DNA of 64,000 nt from Chryseobacterium oleae (GTDB taxonomy: Bacteria; Bacteroidota; Bacteroidia; Flavobacteriales; Weeksellaceae). The DNA is taken from assembly GCF_900115055.1 (NCBI RefSeq), contig NZ_FOVD01000002.1:434001-498000 (forward strand), written 5' to 3'. Shown here piece after piece: positions 17,603 through 26,854 of this stretch; positions within the stretch are counted from its first letter, which is position 1; each line of letters begins with the position of its first letter. The translations under genes and the position numbers were made by a program. The notes under the pieces were generated by a model that was given only the letters and a program-made list of their open reading frames with translations, did no database searches and was not told the origin of the DNA.

Positions 17603-17659
17603 ATGGATCAGTTATTAACAGTAATTATTATCGTCATTATTATTCCCTTGCTTTGGTGA
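17603..17659 (+). CDS. ilv leader peptide 2 (attenuator peptide, 18 residues)
   Basis: An ATG at 17603 opens 18 codons ending in TGA at 17659, giving MDQLLTVIIIVIIIPLLW. Twelve of the 18 residues are Ile, Val or Leu, including an unbroken VIIIVIII. It lies between terminator 1 and terminator 2, so it is transcribed only by polymerases that pass the first attenuator, unless it has a promoter I could not recognise. It is a second control peptide for the same operon. Confidence 0.85.
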   Translation: MDQLLTVIIIVIIIPLLW

Positions 17660-17719
17660 GAAGGATAGAGTATGACTGTACATATTTGAGCCCTCTCACA
17701 TCGTGAGAGGGCTTTTTTT
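17656..17719 (+). terminator. ilv attenuator 2: terminator with overlapping anti-terminator
   Basis: The terminator stem is perfect over 11 bp, AGCCCTCTCAC (17689-17699) with GTGAGAGGGCT (17703-17713), loop ATC, followed by a T run to 17719. The segment GTGAGAAGG at 17656-17664, which spans the stop codon of leader peptide 2, copies the 3' arm with one change and can pair with CCCTCTCAC (eight of nine positions). It has the same logic as attenuator 1 with an unrelated stem sequence. Confidence 0.87.
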
Positions 17720-17752
17720 ATACCCATTTGTTAATTTTTAAAACCCTAAATA

Positions 17753-18625
17753 ATGTATTACAACGACAAAACGATCGTGTATTTTGATGGAAACTTCCTC
17801 AAGGCAGAAGAAGCAGGAATGAATCTCTACGGACAATCACTTCATTACGGTTACTCCGTTTTCGAAGGCATAAAATCCTACAATACCGAGTATGGAACCA
17901 AAATTTTTAAAGCAGAAGAACATTACGAAAGACTGAAAAGATCAGCAGAACTGATGTACATCCCGTTTGATTACTCAGTAAGTGAACTGACGGATCTTAC
18001 CTATGAACTTTTGGAGCGTAACGGATTCAAAGATGCTTATATCCGCCCGTTGGTAACCTGTTCGCCCAATATGTCCCTTTCAAAAGGACAAAAATCCTAC
18101 CTCTCTCTGCTTGCCTGGGAATGGAGCAACGGCTATCTCGCAGACAAAATGAAAATCATGACCTCCGGTTTTCAACGCCCAAATCCAAATGCTTTTAAAG
18201 TAGAAGCCAAAGTAGGCGGACATTACGTCAATTCTATTCTGGCCTGTCAGGATGCCAAAGACAAAGGCTATGACGAAGCCCTCTTACTTGATGAAAACGG
18301 AAATGTCGCTGAAAGCTCAGGTGCCAATATATTCTACGAAAAAGGCGGAACATTATTCACACCCGCCAAAGGAAGCATACTGCCGGGAATCACAAGACAG
18401 ACGGTGTTTGAAATATGCAGTGAACTGAATATTCCCGTTAAAGAAACCTTCTTTAAGCCTGAAGAAATGAGAGGAGCTGATGCCGCTTTCTTCTGTGGTA
18501 CGGCAGCTGAGATTGTAGCGTTGGATTCTTTGGATGATGTTCCTTTTACCAAAAACTGGGAAGATACGGCAAGTGGAAAAGTACAGCAGGCCTATCAGAA
18601 ACTGGTAAGAGTTCTGTCATTGTAA
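17753..18625 (+). CDS. ilvE: Branched-chain amino acid aminotransferase
   Basis: IlvE is a PLP enzyme of fold type IV that makes Ile, Val and Leu from their 2-oxo acids with glutamate as donor. Blocks seen: SLHYGYSVFEGIKSY near residue 30-44, YIRPLVTC, the PLP lysine in EAKVGGHYVNS (about 160), LLLDENGNVAESSGANIF (about 183-200) and ILPGITRQTV. The protein of 290 residues is a compact member of the family. It is the first gene of the ilv operon, 33 bases after the second attenuator. Confidence 0.96.
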   Translation: MYYNDKTIVYFDGNFLKAEEAGMNLYGQSLHYGYSVFEGIKSYNTEYGTKIFKAEEHYERLKRSAELMYIPFDYSVSELTDLTYELLERNGFKDAYIRPLVTCSPNMSLSKGQKSYLSLLAWEWSNGYLADKMKIMTSGFQRPNPNAFKVEAKVGGHYVNSILACQDAKDKGYDEALLLDENGNVAESSGANIFYEKGGTLFTPAKGSILPGITRQTVFEICSELNIPVKETFFKPEEMRGADAAFFCGTAAEIVALDSLDDVPFTKNWEDTASGKVQQAYQKLVRVLSL

Positions 18626-18823
18626 ATTTAAAGAACTTAAATATTTAGTAATCAGTTAAATACATCTGTTTTTCAAACAATTGAATATTGTAGTTTTCGT
18701 AAAAGTGAAAATAAAAAAGAGATTACAAGCTGTAGTTTTGGACCAAAATTAAGGAAAAGCTTCAGTGATGAATTCCAAAAAAAATGAAATTATTGATACA
18801 CACAGAGAGGATAAGAACAGCAA

Positions 18824-20518
18824 ATGCAGGATAATATGTTAAATAAATATTCAAAAACATTCACACAAAACAGCGAACAGCCCGCAGCAAAAGCAATGCT
18901 TTACGGAATAGGCTTTACAGAAGAAGATATGCACAAGGCCCAGATCGGTATTGCCAGTATGGGATATGACGGAAATACCTGCAATATGCACCTTAATGAC
19001 CTGGCTAAAGTGGTAAAAAAAGGAACCTGGAACCATGGTCTTGCGGGATTAATATTCAATACTATAGGCGTAAGCGACGGGATGAGTAATGGAACAGACG
19101 GAATGCGGTATTCACTGGTAAGCCGCGATGTGATTGCAGACAGTATCGAAGCCATCTGCGGAGCCCAGTATTATGACGGAATTATTGCATTACCGGGCTG
19201 TGACAAAAATATGCCGGGAACCATTATTGCCATGGGAAGACTGGACAGACCATCCATCATGGTGTATGGAGGAACAATAGCGCCGGGATGTTATAAAAAT
19301 GAACCGCTTAATATCGTTTCGGCATTCGAAGCTTTAGGGAAGAAAATTGCCGGAGAAATTTCAGAAGAAGATTTCAACGGAGTGATTAAAAATTCCTGTC
19401 CGGGAGCAGGAGCATGTGGTGGAATGTATACGGCCAACACCATGTCTTCAGCCATAGAAGCTTTAGGAATGAGCCTTCCGTATTCATCTTCCAATCCTGC
19501 GCTAAGTGATGAAAAGCAGAATGAATGTCTGGAGGCAGGAAAATACATTAAAATATTACTGGAAAGAGACATCAAACCTTCAGATATCATGACGCGAAAA
19601 GCTTTTGAAAATGCGCTTCGCCTGATCATCATTCTTGGAGGCAGTACCAATGCCGTTCTGCATTTTATAGCAATGGCGAAAAGCGTAGGCATTTCCGTAA
19701 CTCAGGATGATTTCCAGAAGATGAGTGACATCACGCCGGTACTGGCAGACCTTAAACCCAGTGGAAAATACCTGATGCAGGATCTACATAACCATGGAGG
19801 AACACCTGCTGTCATGAAATACTTACTGGAAGAAGGTTTATTGCATGGCGACTGTTTAACGGTTACCGGAAAAACCATCGCTGAAAATCTTGAAAATGTA
19901 CCGGGTCTTGATTTTACAAAGCAAAAGATCATCAGACCTTTATCAAATCCGATCAAAGAAACTGGACATTTAAGAATATTGTACGGAAACCTCGCTGAGA
20001 AAGGGAGTGTTGCGAAAATCACAGGGAAAGAAGGCGAAAAATTTTCAGGAAAAGCAAGGGTATTCGATGGAGAAAAAGACCTGATCAAAGGGATTGAAAA
20101 CGGAAGAGTTCAGCATGGAGACGTTATTGTCATCCGTCATGAAGGCCCAAAAGGCGCACCGGGAATGCCGGAAATGCTGAAACCTACCAGCGCGCTGATT
20201 GGAGCAGGACTGGGCGGAAGTGTAGCTTTGATTACTGATGGAAGATTCAGTGGCGGAACTCATGGTTTTGTAGTAGGGCACATCACTCCGGAAGCTTATG
20301 AAGGCGGGCTGATTGCTTTTGTGAAAGACAATGACCTCATTGAAATCGACGCAGTAAATAACACCATACAGCTCAAAGTATCTGAAGAAGAAATCGAACA
20401 GCGAAAAAAAGGATGGCAAAAACCTGAACTTAAAGTAAAAAAAGGATTGCTGTACAAATATGCACTCACCGTATCATCAGCCGCAGAAGGCTGTGTAACA
20501 GATGAAATCACTCAATAA
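18824..20518 (+). CDS. ilvD: Dihydroxy-acid dehydratase
   Basis: IlvD dehydrates 2,3-dihydroxy acids in Ile and Val synthesis and needs an Fe-S cluster. The cluster cysteines are in [10 protein letters not shown] (about residue 126) and [17 protein letters not shown] (about 199), with the Mg-binding region earlier ([11 protein letters not shown]). The length of 564 residues is normal. A second ATG lies four codons in (18836), and either could be the start. A 198-base spacer separates it from ilvE; I see no terminator there. The 3' end overlaps or nearly touches ilvB. Confidence 0.97.
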   Translation: MQDNMLNKYSKTFTQNSEQPAAKAMLYGIGFTEEDMHKAQIGIASMGYDGNTCNMHLNDLAKVVKKGTWNHGLAGLIFNTIGVSDGMSNGTDGMRYSLVSRDVIADSIEAICGAQYYDGIIALPGCDKNMPGTIIAMGRLDRPSIMVYGGTIAPGCYKNEPLNIVSAFEALGKKIAGEISEEDFNGVIKNSCPGAGACGGMYTANTMSSAIEALGMSLPYSSSNPALSDEKQNECLEAGKYIKILLERDIKPSDIMTRKAFENALRLIIILGGSTNAVLHFIAMAKSVGISVTQDDFQKMSDITPVLADLKPSGKYLMQDLHNHGGTPAVMKYLLEEGLLHGDCLTVTGKTIAENLENVPGLDFTKQKIIRPLSNPIKETGHLRILYGNLAEKGSVAKITGKEGEKFSGKARVFDGEKDLIKGIENGRVQHGDVIVIRHEGPKGAPGMPEMLKPTSALIGAGLGGSVALITDGRFSGGTHGFVVGHITPEAYEGGLIAFVKDNDLIEIDAVNNTIQLKVSEEEIEQRKKGWQKPELKVKKGLLYKYALTVSSAAEGCVTDEITQ

Positions 20519-20525
20519 AAAGACA

Positions 20526-22253
20526 ATGAAGAATCTAAATGTATCCACAGAAACAGAAATCAGCGGCAGCCGGATCATCCTTGAAGCATTTCTTCAGGAA
20601 GGGGTAAAAACCATTTTCGGGTATCCGGGTGGCGCCATTATCCCCATTTATGACGCACTTTACGACTATAAAGATCAGTTGGAACATATTCTGGTCCGTC
20701 ATGAGCAGGGAGCAGTCCATGCAGCACAGGGGCTTGCCAGAGTATCCGGAGAAGTGGGAGTGGTATTAGCGACAAGTGGTCCGGGAGCCACCAATCTTGT
20801 TACAGGATTAGCGGATGCCCTGTTGGATAATACACCCATTGTATGCATTACGGGACAGGTTTTTGATCATCTTTTGGGAACCGATGCGTTTCAGGAAATC
20901 GATGTTATGAATGTGACGAGCCCCGTTACCAAGTGGAATTATCAGGTCACCGATGCGGATGAACTTTCCGAAGTATTGGGCAAAGCATTCTATATCGCAA
21001 GATCTGGAAGACCAGGCCCGGTATTGATTGATGTTACGAAAAACGCCCAGCTGCAAAAGGTGTTTAATAGAGGTTACACACCCTGTGATTCTTTGAGAAG
21101 TTACAGACCGGATCCTGTTCCCCATATGGATGCTATTGAAAAAGCTTCTTTTCTGATCAATCATGCAAAAAGACCATTCATCATTGCCGGACAGGGAATT
21201 ATGCTAGGGAAAGCTGAGAAGGAATTTTTACAGTTTGCTGAGAAATCAGGAATTCCGGTAGCATGGACGGTTTTGGGAATGAGTGCCATCCCGACGGATC
21301 ATCCACAGGCTGTAGGAATGGTAGGAATGCATGGAAACTACGGTCCCAACATCCTTACCAACGAATGTGATGTTCTGATTGCAGTGGGAATGCGCTTTGA
21401 TGACCGTGTGACCGGAAGACTGGATCAGTATGCGAAACAGGCGAGTATCATTCATCTGGACATTGACAAAGCAGAGATCAATAAAAATGTAAAAGTTGAA
21501 GTTCCGATTCTTGGAAACTGCAAAGAAACATTACCTCTTCTGACACAGCTGATAGAACCAGGAACACATAGAGACTGGCACCAAAAGTTTAAAGATTGCT
21601 ATGAAATTGAGCATAATCAACTGATCAGCCACGAACTCTATCCTTTAGAAGGAGAAATTACGATGGGAGAAGTGATTCGACATTTAAATGAAATGACTCA
21701 GGGAGAAGCCGTAATTGTAACCGATGTAGGGCAGCACCAGATGGCTACCTGCAGATATTCAAGTTTTAAACATTCCAGAAGCAATATTACCAGCGGAGGA
21801 TTGGGAACCATGGGATTCTGTCTTCCAGCCGCAATAGGAGCCGCTTATGGAGTCACCAACCGTCCTGTTATCGCAGTGATGGGAGATGGTGGAGCCCAAA
21901 TGAATATCCAGGAATTGGGAACATTGATGCAGTATCAGCCGGATATCAAAATTTTGATTCTTAATAACTGCTATCTGGGAATGGTAAGACAGTGGCAGGA
22001 ACTTTTTCACGAAGAAAGATATTCCTCGGTAGATATTCAGAGTCCGGATTTTGTGCAGGTAGCTAAAGGATATAAAATTCCGGGAAGAAAAGTAGTGGAG
22101 AGGGAAGAACTGGAAGCTGGACTTAATGAAATGCTTCATCATCAGGGCGCTTTCCTGTTAGAAGTCATGACCGGGAAAGAGCATAATGTTTTTCCTATGA
22201 TTCCCCAGGGAAAAAGCGTTTCAGAGATCGTACTGACCAACAATAAGACATAA
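20526..22253 (+). CDS. ilvB: Acetolactate synthase, large (catalytic) subunit
   Basis: IlvB condenses pyruvate with pyruvate or 2-oxobutyrate using thiamine diphosphate and FAD. Seen: the catalytic Glu in RHEQGAVHAAQG, GYPGGAIIPIYD near the N-terminus, and the ThDP motif MGDGGAQMNIQELGT ... NNCYLGMVRQW near residues 445-480. I chose the ATG at 20526, seven bases after the ilvD stop codon. An earlier in-frame ATG at 20502 would overlap ilvD by 17 bases and add eight residues (MKSLNKKT). The length is normal at 575 residues. The regulatory subunit ilvN follows. Confidence 0.97.
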   Translation: MKNLNVSTETEISGSRIILEAFLQEGVKTIFGYPGGAIIPIYDALYDYKDQLEHILVRHEQGAVHAAQGLARVSGEVGVVLATSGPGATNLVTGLADALLDNTPIVCITGQVFDHLLGTDAFQEIDVMNVTSPVTKWNYQVTDADELSEVLGKAFYIARSGRPGPVLIDVTKNAQLQKVFNRGYTPCDSLRSYRPDPVPHMDAIEKASFLINHAKRPFIIAGQGIMLGKAEKEFLQFAEKSGIPVAWTVLGMSAIPTDHPQAVGMVGMHGNYGPNILTNECDVLIAVGMRFDDRVTGRLDQYAKQASIIHLDIDKAEINKNVKVEVPILGNCKETLPLLTQLIEPGTHRDWHQKFKDCYEIEHNQLISHELYPLEGEITMGEVIRHLNEMTQGEAVIVTDVGQHQMATCRYSSFKHSRSNITSGGLGTMGFCLPAAIGAAYGVTNRPVIAVMGDGGAQMNIQELGTLMQYQPDIKILILNNCYLGMVRQWQELFHEERYSSVDIQSPDFVQVAKGYKIPGRKVVEREELEAGLNEMLHHQGAFLLEVMTGKEHNVFPMIPQGKSVSEIVLTNNKT

Positions 22254-22272
22254 TAATATAAAATATAAAAAG

Positions 22273-22554
22273 ATGAATTCAGAAAACAGGGAATACACCA
22301 TAACGGCCTACACAGAAGATTATCTGGGGCTGATCGGCAGGATTAATGCTATTTTTTCAAGGAGGAGAGTTTCCATTGTGAATTTTAATGCAGGGCCTTC
22401 CGATATTGAAAAAGTAAAAAAGTTTGTGATCGTCATCAGAGAAACTGAAGAATCTGTACAGAAGATCACCCGGCAGATGGAAAAACAGGTAGATGTTTTG
22501 GAGGTTCATTACCATAAAAATCCATACCTGACCGTAGCGGCACACGCAAGCTAA
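22273..22554 (+). CDS. ilvN: Acetolactate synthase small (regulatory) subunit, ACT domain only
   Basis: This 93-residue protein is a single ACT domain (ITAYTEDYLGLIGRINAIFS, RRRVSIVNFNAGPS, then VIVIRETEES). IlvN-type subunits confer valine or other end-product feedback on the large subunit. It is as short as the E. coli IlvN and about half the length of IlvH-type subunits, so it lacks the C-terminal domain. Position between ilvB and ilvC, 19 bases after ilvB, supports the assignment. Confidence 0.88.
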   Translation: MNSENREYTITAYTEDYLGLIGRINAIFSRRRVSIVNFNAGPSDIEKVKKFVIVIRETEESVQKITRQMEKQVDVLEVHYHKNPYLTVAAHAS

Positions 22555-22604
22555 TTAGAAAAACAATCAAAAAATATCATTAACAAATATAAAAATTAAA
22601 GAAA

Positions 22605-23651
22605 ATGGCAAAATTGAATTTTGGCGGAGTAGAGGAAAATGTAGTAACAAGAGAGGAGTTCCCATTAGATAAAGCTCAGGAAGTATTAAAAGATGAGATC
22701 GTAGCAGTAATCGGCTATGGCGTACAGGGACCGGGACAGGCACTTAACCAGAAAGACAACGGAATCAATGTGATTGTGGGCCAGAGAAAAAATTCAAAAT
22801 CATGGGATAAGGCTGTAGCAGATGGATTTGTACCGGGAGAAACCTTATTCGAAATAGAAGAAGCTTTGCAAAAAGGAACGATTATTTGCTATCTCTTGAG
22901 TGATGCAGCCCAGATTGAATACTGGCCAAAAGTGAAACAGCATCTTACCCCTGGAAAAGCCCTGTATTTTTCTCACGGCTTCGGAATTACCTTTAATGAA
23001 CGTACGGGAATTATTCCTCCGGCTGAGGTTGATGTATTTCTTGTTGCTCCGAAAGGATCAGGAACGTCATTGAGAAGAATGTTTCTTCAGGATCGCGGAC
23101 TGAACAGCAGTTTTGCGGTATATCAGGATGCTACAGGAAAAGCAAGAGAAAGAGTAACTGCATTGGGAATAGCTATTGGAAGCGGTTATTTATTTGAAAC
23201 AGACTTTAAAAAAGAAGTATTCAGTGATCTTGCAGGAGAAAGAGGAACTTTGATGGGTGCCGTACAGGGAATATTTGCCGCTCAATATGATGTATTGAGG
23301 AAAAACGGACACAGTCCTTCTGAAGCATTTAACGAAACCGTTGAAGAATTAACCCAATCATTAATGCCTTTGGTTGCAGAAAACGGAATGGATTGGATGT
23401 ATGCGAACTGTAGCACCACAGCACAAAGAGGAGCACTGGACTGGTGGAAACGTTTCAGAGACGCCACTTCTCCTTTATTTGAAGAATTATATGAGAGCGT
23501 TGCGAAAGGAGATGAAGCCCAGCGTTCCATCGACAGCAACAGCAAACACGATTACAGAGAAAAACTGGAAGTAGAACTGACTGAGCTTAGAGAAAGCGAA
23601 ATGTGGAGAGCCGGCAAGACGGTCCGCAGTCTCAGACCAGAGAACAATTAA
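22605..23651 (+). CDS. ilvC: Ketol-acid reductoisomerase
   Basis: IlvC isomerises and reduces acetolactate and acetohydroxybutyrate with NADPH. The Rossmann motif is IGYGVQGPGQALN (about residues 38-50), the substrate Asp/Glu region is in DLAGERGTLMGAVQG, and the C-terminal knotted domain holds YANCSTTAQRGALDW. It is of the short (class I-like) size, 348 residues, with the sequence style of Bacteroidota enzymes. The start MAKLNFGGVEENVV is typical. It lies 50 bases after ilvN. Confidence 0.96.
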   Translation: MAKLNFGGVEENVVTREEFPLDKAQEVLKDEIVAVIGYGVQGPGQALNQKDNGINVIVGQRKNSKSWDKAVADGFVPGETLFEIEEALQKGTIICYLLSDAAQIEYWPKVKQHLTPGKALYFSHGFGITFNERTGIIPPAEVDVFLVAPKGSGTSLRRMFLQDRGLNSSFAVYQDATGKARERVTALGIAIGSGYLFETDFKKEVFSDLAGERGTLMGAVQGIFAAQYDVLRKNGHSPSEAFNETVEELTQSLMPLVAENGMDWMYANCSTTAQRGALDWWKRFRDATSPLFEELYESVAKGDEAQRSIDSNSKHDYREKLEVELTELRESEMWRAGKTVRSLRPENN

Positions 23652-23666
23652 TCAGGAAATATAACA

Positions 23667-24923
23667 ATGGAAGAAACGTATCCTTCTGTTTTGGACAATG
23701 TCTATAAAGCAGCAAAAAGACTCAGAAATGTAGTGGTAAGAACCCCTTTGGCGATCAATAATCATCTCTCAGGTATTTATAATGCAAAGATTAGCTTTAA
23801 AAGAGAAGATCTGCAGCAGGTGAGGTCCTACAAAATCAGGGGCGCTTACAATAAAATGGCGGTGATGTCTCCTGAAAACCTTGCAAAAGGGGTGGTTTGT
23901 GCCAGTGCAGGGAATCATGCTCAGGGAGTGGCTTTTGCATGCAGCACCATGAAAGTGAAAGGTACCATTTTTATGCCTTTGCCCACGCCGGGACAAAAGC
24001 TGGAACAGGTGAAAATGTTTGGAGGGGATGATATTGATATTGTGCTTTACGGGGATACTTTCGATGAAGCTAAAGATGCCGCACTGAAGTTCTGCAAAGA
24101 GAATCAGGGAATATTTATTCACCCGTTTGATGATCAGGATATTATTAATGGGCAGGCTACAGCAGCACTGGAGATTCTTGAGCAGTCGGATGAGCCTATT
24201 GATTATCTTTTTCTTCCGGTTGGTGGTGGTGGTCTGGCTGCGGGCGTTTGTTCTGTATTCAAGGAACTGTCACCACACACGAAGATTATAGGGGTAGAAC
24301 CTTCTGCAGCGGCAAGTATGAAAAAAGCACTGGAAAAAGGACAACCGGTGCTTCTTGAGAAAATAAGCCGTTTTGTGGATGGAGCTGCTGTACAGAAAGT
24401 AGGAGATCTTAATTTCGAACTCTGTAAAAACGTGCTGTACGATATGGCTTTAGTAGATGAAGGAATGGTGTGCGAAACCATTCTTTCCCTCTACAATAAA
24501 GATGCTGTGGTTGTGGAACCTGCGGGAGCTCTTTCCGTAGCTGCACTCGGGAAATATAAAGATCAGATAAAAGGAAAAAATGTAGTCTGTATCATCAGCG
24601 GAAGCAATAATGATATTACGAGAATGGAAGAGATCAAAGAAAAAGCTCTTCTTCATGCGGGTTTAAAGCATTATTTCCTCGTTAGATTTGCACAGCGTCC
24701 GGGAGCCTTGAAAACTTTTGTCATGAATGTTTTAGGACCGAATGATGACATCACTTTTTTTGAATACACGCAAAAAAATTCAAAAGAGAAAGGGATTGCG
24801 GTTTTAGGGATCGGATTGAGAGATAGTGAAGATTTCACTCCGCTGCTTAATAATATGAAGAAGTATGATTTTTTTGTCAATTACCTGAATAATGATCCGT
24901 CTTTGATGAATTTGCTTATTTAA
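23667..24923 (+). CDS. ilvA: Threonine dehydratase (biosynthetic type)
   Basis: IlvA deaminates threonine to 2-oxobutyrate, the first committed step to isoleucine. The PLP lysine is in KREDLQQVRSYKIRGAYNKM (about residues 50-65), SAGNHAQGVAF binds the cofactor phosphate region, and GGGGLAAGV (about 190) is the glycine loop. The C-terminal part (about 330-418) is an ACT-like regulatory domain (FLVRFAQRPGALKTF), shorter than the double ACT of E. coli IlvA. The gene ends the ilv operon, so a single transcript encodes the whole Ile/Val route except the leucine branch. Confidence 0.94.
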   Translation: MEETYPSVLDNVYKAAKRLRNVVVRTPLAINNHLSGIYNAKISFKREDLQQVRSYKIRGAYNKMAVMSPENLAKGVVCASAGNHAQGVAFACSTMKVKGTIFMPLPTPGQKLEQVKMFGGDDIDIVLYGDTFDEAKDAALKFCKENQGIFIHPFDDQDIINGQATAALEILEQSDEPIDYLFLPVGGGGLAAGVCSVFKELSPHTKIIGVEPSAAASMKKALEKGQPVLLEKISRFVDGAAVQKVGDLNFELCKNVLYDMALVDEGMVCETILSLYNKDAVVVEPAGALSVAALGKYKDQIKGKNVVCIISGSNNDITRMEEIKEKALLHAGLKHYFLVRFAQRPGALKTFVMNVLGPNDDITFFEYTQKNSKEKGIAVLGIGLRDSEDFTPLLNNMKKYDFFVNYLNNDPSLMNLLI

Positions 24924-25032
24924 GATGCTGTGTGAAATGGTGTTGGGTTTCGCAAAGACGCTAATTTTTTTTCATACGATGTGTTGTTAAGGCGCAAGGA
25001 TTTTATCTACGATACAATTTAATGCTGTTGAA

Positions 25033-25066
25033 GAGATTGCTTCGTCGCTGCGCTCCTCGCAATGAC
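25033..25066 (-). repeat. 34-bp REP-like repeat, copy 1
   Basis: The 34-base word GAGATTGCTTCGTCGCTG ... CTCCTCGCAATGAC recurs at 35726-35759 (opposite orientation) and at 35947-35980 (same orientation, four differences). Copy 1 lies in the spacer between ilvA and the M28 peptidase gene. Confidence 0.85.
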
Positions 25067-25071
25067 AAAAA

Positions 25072-25106
25072 AGAGTATCGGCGGCCCGGAGGGCCGCCGA
25101 TACTTT
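25072..25106 (-). terminator. Terminator of the M28 peptidase gene (shared with ilvA)
   Basis: A perfect 14-bp stem (AGTATCGGCGGCCC / GGGCCGCCGATACT) with a GGA loop lies five bases past the peptidase stop codon. On the minus strand it runs into CTTTTTTGTC. On the plus strand the tail is only TTCATTT, so it is weaker for ilvA. Confidence 0.9.
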
Positions 25107-25109
25107 CAT

Positions 25110-26579
25110 TTATCTCTCAAGCGTAAAATTAGAAATTACTTTCGGACGTTCAGCCTCATTGGCTACTTTCCAGGATGTCCTGTACATCCATTCCGTCATT
25201 TTATACAGCTTTTTGTAATTGATATTTTCAGATTCATCCTGAGGTGTGTGGTACTGATCATGCAGTACGCTGGTGAAAAACACTGCTGGAATCCCGATTT
25301 TTGCATATGGTAAATGGTCACTTCTAAAATAGAAATACTCAGCGTGATTTGGAGAATCCCAGTCTTTCAAGTATTTGAATTTTGTACTTTCATTATTGGC
25401 ATCCTCAGCCATTTTAACCAATTCTTCAGAGTTTTTATGCGGGGTATTTCCTCCCAGAAGAGCGGCTTCATTATTGTCGTTTCTGCCGATCATATCACCG
25501 TTTAGTACAGCTACAATCTTTTCTTTTGGAACAACTGGGTGAGCGGCATGCCATCTGGAACCAAGTAATCCTCTTTCTTCCGCTCCATGGAAAACAAACA
25601 GAATACTTCTTTTTCCGGGTTGCTTTTTATAGGCTCTGGCCATGGCAAGCATTGCAACGCATGTACTGGCGTTATCGTCGGCACCGTTATAGATGGTGTC
25701 ATTTTTTACGGGATGTCTGATTCCGTCGTGATCTTGATGACCGCTTAACAAAACGTATTCTTCTTTAAGGGCAGGATCTGTACCTTCAATTTTTCCGATG
25801 ATGTTTACAGAAGGATATTTGTAGGTTTCTGTGATGAGGTTCAGAGCCATTTTAGGGTTGTTTTTTACCCAGTTTGCATTTTCTCTTTTGATCCATAAAA
25901 CAGGAATATTATCCGTTATTTTTTCTCTCAGACCTTCTACGCCGTAGGTTCCTCTTGTCATTTGAGGAAGAACTTCAACCCAGCTTTTCTCGGAAATATC
26001 ATCGGTGATGAAAATCACGGCTTTTGCGCCCAGTTCAAGAGCTTTGTTGTAATATTTTGTTCTTACAAAACCGGGATATCTTCTTACAAAAAGTGTCATC
26101 TCCTTGTCTATGTTTTTATCAGAGGCATTGACGGCAAGAACTTTTCCTTTGATATTTAATTTGGAAAGCTCTTCGGGTTCTGCATTTCCGGCGTATACAA
26201 TCTCAGCATCAATTGAGGCATTAACGGGTTCTGCAACAAGGAAATCTTTCCATAGTTTCAGACTGCTGTTTCCGATTTTCAGATTGCTCTGAGGAATTAC
26301 CTGATGCCTGTACATATCAAAAAACTGAAAAAATGTACCGTTGTCACCCGCGGGCTTCATTCCGGCTTCTTTGGCTTTATCGGCCAGCCACATCGACACT
26401 TTTAATTCATCCAAAGTTCCTGCTTCACGACCCCAGAACTGATCGGCTGCCAGTTCATACATGTCTTTTCTGAGATCGGTTTCTTTGATGGCAGAAACCA
26501 GCGGTTTTTTATAGTTTTGAGCATTCCCAAGACTGAACAGGAGAATACTGAGTATAGAGAATATGTAATTTTTATTCAT
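25110..26579 (-). CDS. Secreted M28-family zinc aminopeptidase
   Basis: From the ATG at 26579 the protein is 489 residues with a signal peptide (MNKNYIFSILSILLFSLGNAQ). Longer in-frame starts run back across the upstream gene and lack a signal, so I reject them. Metal-site blocks of the M28 family are present: LLSGHQDHDG, YNGADDNASTCVAMLA, FVFHGAEERGLLGS (catalytic Glu), LNGDMIGRND and a final His in VLHDQYHTPQDE. A PA-like insert (about 120-220) precedes the catalytic domain. It probably removes N-terminal residues from peptides in the periplasm or outside. It sits seven bases after a small conserved-looking gene. Confidence 0.92.
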   Translation of the reverse strand: MNKNYIFSILSILLFSLGNAQNYKKPLVSAIKETDLRKDMYELAADQFWGREAGTLDELKVSMWLADKAKEAGMKPAGDNGTFFQFFDMYRHQVIPQSNLKIGNSSLKLWKDFLVAEPVNASIDAEIVYAGNAEPEELSKLNIKGKVLAVNASDKNIDKEMTLFVRRYPGFVRTKYYNKALELGAKAVIFITDDISEKSWVEVLPQMTRGTYGVEGLREKITDNIPVLWIKRENANWVKNNPKMALNLITETYKYPSVNIIGKIEGTDPALKEEYVLLSGHQDHDGIRHPVKNDTIYNGADDNASTCVAMLAMARAYKKQPGKRSILFVFHGAEERGLLGSRWHAAHPVVPKEKIVAVLNGDMIGRNDNNEAALLGGNTPHKNSEELVKMAEDANNESTKFKYLKDWDSPNHAEYFYFRSDHLPYAKIGIPAVFFTSVLHDQYHTPQDESENINYKKLYKMTEWMYRTSWKVANEAERPKVISNFTLER

Positions 26580-26586
26580 CAGATTT

Positions 26587-26823
26587 TTAATTGAAGTTAG
26601 CCAATTTATCTGAGAACTGTTTTGAAAACTCCTTTCTGTCTTCCTCCAGTTTTTCTTTGTCGGCCGGAAGGACATAATTAAAAAGGACTTTATCTTCATT
26701 GTCAAGAAATATAATTTCCTTTTCATTACCATCGATCATCTGTGCGAAAATTTCCCACATCGGGGTATCTTTCAGTCTTAATAATTCAAAAAACTGTTCC
26801 GCTTTTATTTCTATTCTCTGCAT
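26587..26823 (-). CDS. Small hypothetical protein
   Basis: This 78-residue acidic, soluble, helix-rich protein (MQRIEIKAEQFFELLRLKDT ... ANFN) has no signal peptide or Cys. The central segment EKEIIFLDNEDKVLFNYVL looks like a beta hairpin. It is tightly spaced (seven bases) to the downstream M28 peptidase and 31 bases after the DUF5686 gene on the same strand, so it is probably part of one unit. I do not recognise a family. Confidence 0.7.
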   Translation of the reverse strand: MQRIEIKAEQFFELLRLKDTPMWEIFAQMIDGNEKEIIFLDNEDKVLFNYVLPADKEKLEEDRKEFSKQFSDKLANFN

Positions 26824-26854
26824 GTTTCGTTTTTTATGTATTTAAAAATGTTGT

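Noticed and set aside
18778..18852. 25-codon frame just before ilvD as a possible third leader peptide
   Set aside because: It has few Ile/Val/Leu codons in a row, overlaps the ilvD start and is not followed by a terminator.
26580..26732. N-terminal extension of the M28 peptidase to 26732
   Set aside because: It covers the end of the upstream 78-residue gene and lacks a signal peptide, whereas the ATG at 26579 starts a clear one.
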